The notes beneath the pieces are model-generated. The model saw nothing but the letters and a program-made list of their open reading frames with translations. It ran no database searches and was not told the origin of the DNA. This document shows positions 60,234-64,000 of a stretch of DNA of 64,000 nucleotides, piece after piece. The stretch covers positions 248,001 through 312,000 of the forward strand of contig JAOTON010001377.1 in NCBI GenBank assembly GCA_034440635.1, written 5' to 3'. The DNA comes from Lepas anatifera. Taxonomy: Eukaryota; Arthropoda; Thecostraca; Lepadidae. Position numbers and translations under genes: made by a program. Numbering within the stretch: position 1 is the stretch's first letter; each line of letters starts with the position of its first letter.

Positions 60234-60934
60234 TTAACACGCGCATTGACGGGGGCGGGTACCCGCCCCCCTCGGGTTTTTCAGAGATAGTAGAAAAACG
60301 GCGGCGCTACGCGCCGCCGTACTTGGTATACCTTTTCCCTCATCATTTTTACAACTTCTGTGAAAATTTTAAGGTTAGGTCATCTCAGGTCAGGTCACCA
60401 GTACAGGTCAAGTGACCTGACCTCAAAAAAGTTTAAGATAGCATAAGTCGAAGCAGGGTGAACTTATCCGATTGAAACTCATATCACATAATTGCCCCAC
60501 CGAGTTCTCTAAAATATGTTCCGGTATTTTTGATATCGATGACCTAAGGTCAGGTACGAGGCATGACCTCTCCATTGGAAATACATGGGAGAAATGGTTT
60601 TTACGGAATAACTCAGTAACGGATGGTGATAGAGCATTTATTTTAGCTGCATTAGACTCGCCTGGGCTTTGCGGTTCTAATGATATGCATTTTATATAAT
60701 TTGACCCTGACCTGACCTCAGGTCCCTATGACGGGCATGTTTTGACCTCTCGTGACCTTAAATGTGACCTGACAAAAGAATGGTTCAAATGTTTTCGATG
60801 GAGAAGTGGATGGGCAGCCCAACACCGTTTACCGTTTTTCGCTACCTACCGTGGTTCTCGAGATCTTAGGGGGGCGGGTACCCGCCCCCCGTCAATGCGA
60901 AGGTGGCTCAGATCCCCGTCAATGCGCGTGTTAA
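60234..60934. mobile_element. TTAA-flanked transposon, internally deleted
   Basis: Same ends as 51,405-52,250 with TTAA on both sides (60234-60237, 60931-60934). It lacks about 150 bp corresponding to 51,900-52,040; the join lies near 60,724. Confidence 0.87.
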
Positions 60935-61690
60935 TGTTCTGCCACGTCATCAGACTGCAGTCAAGGTCGTTTGATAGATACCCAAATGAACTCCCGCAGA
61001 CAGAACCGAAATATATCTATGGGTCGTTTTCACATGGGCCACCAGATTCAAACAAGCTATGGGCGAGGGAAAGTGGCGGTGAAATTTTTGCTGGTCAGCT
61101 TAAACTTGCTCCATGAGATTAACTTGCGTATTGACAATGTTCTCAGCCACCTTCGCTTTGGCGGGGATGGGAGGTAATAAATGTAAATAATTCTGGTAAA
61201 TAAACACGGTAAAAATGAAAATATACATAAATTCACTTGCAAAAATGTAAGGAACAATACAACCAGCTCCGCCGTGTCGAAAGTAACAGGTGTTACACAC
61301 ACCACCAGGTCAGGTGACTGCTACCAATGGCTATTTTCTGAATGTCGGCCCCAGCACCGCCGTGAGTGTAGCACCCCCGCGTGAGAACTTACCTGTTCGA
61401 TTGCCTTGTGTGCAAGCCGGTAATTTTTAAGTGAGCCCTGTATCCGCTGATAACCTGCGTATTTGCCTCGTATTTCTCTATATAAAATTTGTGTTTTAGT
61501 ATATCTTTTTGCAAAAGTTATTTTGCGGTATTCAGCATGTTTTACTTGACATGGTTAACTCTAGTTTCACCACCGGGTTTGTGGTATGATTGTGGAACTA
61601 CAGTATAGTTTCACCGATTCGTACGAAGGGGGAGAGACACTACCTATACATGGAATTGGTGCCCTATCGCAACATTACCCGCAGTTACAA
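60935..61690. other. No gene supported
   Basis: Contains a GCCACCTTCGC box and an isolated CACCAGGTCAGGTGA resembling TTAA-element interiors, without boundaries. Confidence 0.45.
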
Positions 61691-61945
61691 CAATTTTGGA
61701 GCGCTTACTGCAGTACCTATCTGAACGAAAAGGGATTTTGTTTTCTCAAACGCAGCACAGTTACAGAAAAAATATTATTTACGGAGACATCACTCACTGT
61801 GGTGACAGACCTGGTATACCGGGCCATAGAGGACGGACAAATCTTAGATTGCGTATTATTGGACTTGTCCAAATGTTTGGCGGCATTAGCCATGCCAAAC
61901 CACTTAGATGAGTTATACGGAAGACATATTCATTGGTTTTAAAAC
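61691..61945 (+). pseudogene. LINE reverse transcriptase remnant
   Basis: The frame encodes SLTVVTDLVYRAIEDGQ followed by LDCVLLDLSKCLAAL, matching the RT motif A region of CR1/jockey-like LINEs, where the usual end is a D-x-S-K-x-F-D type block. The catalytic FD is replaced and no other RT motifs follow. Confidence 0.6.
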
Positions 61946-63607
61946 TACCTCAATAGTCACCATTTGTGGATCCAGGAGCAAGTTTTTGAGGGGGAAATCA
62001 ACGTTTTTTTTTTTTTGGGGGGGGCTAAATTGAGAACAAATTGCGAAAACATAGTAGTTTTAAGAAAAAAACTATCGTCAGATGACATTCTTACTAAATA
62101 ATGTCATCTGACCAGAATACTGGGGTCAATGACCTTGAACAGTGACCTTTGACCTTGACCCTCATGTGCGTTTACCTTGACATACAACCTGATTATACGA
62201 CGTTATGACGTCACCACTCGGTCTACAGTGCAGGCGAACTGGTGCGACTGCGCGATTGTGACGGTCTCAAAATATAGGTTTCATTTTGAAATCATATAAG
62301 TCAAAGAATTATTAACCGATTTTCAAAATTACTCCACTTTTTGATGCGCTCATAAATGCTCTCAAATGTGGCCGAGAACGTTTTCCGGCGACGAACGGTT
62401 TTCCGGCCACCTCTTCAAAATGAAATAGGGTGGGGGCACGTTAGGACCCCCTCCACGGCGCATGCTATTGAATTTATTTCGTCCCCATTTTTGCTTTGGA
62501 ATTACCTCAGACATGTATCTACGACTTTGCAAGCGGTCATTTGTCTCTGCGTGTAGTTTAGAAAAATACGTGAGACTTAGAAGACAGGGACGTTATCCAC
62601 TCAACCACCCATCCCCCACGAGTTTGAGCCAGCACATTAGGTAGAATAGGGTTATCTTGCCTGAATAAAAATATATGTTGGGACTTATAAACCGTGTGAG
62701 CAGCGCGCGAGGCCATCGCTTGTAGGAGGCTCATCTTAGGGGCCCCACCCTAGGGAGCCCATCATTGGAACCCCATGGCCATATGAGCCTGTCATTGTAT
62801 TCGCCCGTGAAAGTTATCAGCACCCCCACGCCCATCTTGCCCCACGCATAGTGTGCGTCTAGCTCCACTTTGCTCCTCCTAAACAGACTTGGACATGAAT
62901 CAGATGCAGTCATGGTTACACGCTCGGCGGCTACGATGAACATAATGTATGTTGAAAACCGATGTCACACATTACCAATAAAAATATAAAAGAACATGTA
63001 AGACATAGCCTTACAAAGTCGATTAAAAAACCAATGACTTTCGGTTTTTACTTTTAAGAAAATTGTATAAAACATATCGAGCCTACTGGACCCAACGTGT
63101 TCCTCCGACCCACGCGCGTCTAAACTAAGTAACCCACGCTATCCCGGTCTTGACGTTGTCAGTTTACTACAGACATGAAGTGTCCCGTCTTACCCACGGT
63201 GACCGCTTTACCGTACTTTCCCTTACATGCCTATATATCATTAACTGCAAAATTAACAATTTTCATATTTTTCTAAGCCCAGTTTTCTACCATTCTCTTT
63301 CGATTTCTCAAGAAATTATGTCCTCTTCGTGTAACTTCATCAATCAGCAATCAATTCATTCATTCATCAATCAATTAATCAGCCGAGTGGAGAATCATGT
63401 TAGCGAACTCCATTTTCATCATTTGTATGCCATTTTGTCATGATTGTACCTGCATCTAGTCATTTTGTTTGATTTCTAATGCTTTTGTCTTCTTAGTGGT
63501 ATTATTATTTATGCTCGCTCACTGTAAATAACCATGTGTTTTAGCTGATTGACTTCACCTGTCAGTGGGCACCGCCTGTTGGTGATATATATTAATAAAT
63601 AAAAAAC
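61946..63607. other. No gene; part related to the foldback target
   Basis: 62,040-62,300 contains the repeat seen around the foldback element (GATGACATT boxes, ACTCGGTCTACAGTGC, GGTCTCAAAATATAGG). Two long homopolymers (T then G) lie near 62,006-62,026. Nothing is recognised in 62,300-63,607. Confidence 0.5.
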
Positions 63608-64000
63608 TTAACACGCCCATTGACGGGGGCGGATACCCGCCCCCCGCCCCTCGGGTTTTTTCGAAGATAGCAGTAAAACGGCGGCGCGTAGCGCCGCCGT
63701 ACTTGGCATACCTTTTCCCTTATCATTTTTACAACTTTTGTTAAAATTTCAAGGTTAGGTCATCTCAGGTGAGGTCACCAGTACAGGTCAAGTGACCTGA
63801 CCTCAAAAAAAGTTTAAGATAGCATAAGTCGGAGCAGGGTGAACTTATCCGATTGAAACTCATATCACATAATGCGCCCACCGAGTTCTCTAAAATATGT
63901 TCCGGTATTTTTGATATCGATGACCTAAGGTCAGGTACGAGGCATGACCTCTCCATTGGAAATACATGGGAAAATGGTTTTTACTGTATAACTCAGTAAC
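63608..64000. mobile_element. TTAA-flanked transposon, cut by window end
   Basis: The left end TTAACACGCCCATTGACGGG, the palindromic GGCGGCGCGTAGCGCCGCC and the AGGTCA-rich interior match 51,405-52,250. The right end lies outside the window. Confidence 0.87.

Overview
This is a repeat-dense eukaryotic (metazoan) nuclear window. GC-rich coding exons sit in AT-rich introns with GT/AG junctions. Low-copy host sequence is broken up by a Penelope-like retroelement array, LINE fragments, tRNA-derived SINEs and many non-autonomous DNA transposons. A (TTAGG)n tract and the transposon mix suggest an arthropod, possibly a crustacean, but nothing here fixes the species.

Region 1 (1-14,460) is an array of one Penelope-like element (PLE; RT plus GIY-YIG endonuclease, consensus about 774 aa, unit about 2,550 bp). 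Two complete copies and a tail stub lie on the minus strand. A 5'-truncated copy, two complete copies and a degraded copy follow on the plus strand, so the array is a large imperfect palindrome. Each of the six preserved unit tails carries a hammerhead ribozyme motif. Every copy has frame breaks, nearly all of them single-base indels in homopolymers.

Region 2 (14,724-20,565) is a TTAA-flanked non-autonomous transposon split by a 5'-truncated LINE and by a 2-kb hAT-like element with an 8-bp target duplication. An uninterrupted relative at 46,931-48,131 gives both empty sites. A tRNA-derived SINE follows.

Region 3 (21,499-43,257) holds the two host genes, head to tail on the plus strand: eIF3m (7 exons, 392 aa) and FRG1 (6 exons, 260 aa). 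Both join exactly in frame across all exons. eIF3m intron 1 contains three nested TIR elements, one of which carries the TTAGG/TTGGG array. eIF3m intron 4 ends in a minisatellite that runs up to the 3' splice site. FRG1 introns hold a 23-bp minisatellite and a LINE ORF2 C-terminal fragment.

Region 4 (43,258-64,000) has no confident gene. It contains at least six more members of the AGGTCA-rich TTAA transposon group, small hAT-like MITEs with 8-bp duplications, a 3.1-kb foldback element with arms of about 1.25 kb, a second SINE copy and a LINE RT remnant. Two short exon-like pieces near 53.6-53.9 kb are the only possible host coding sequence.
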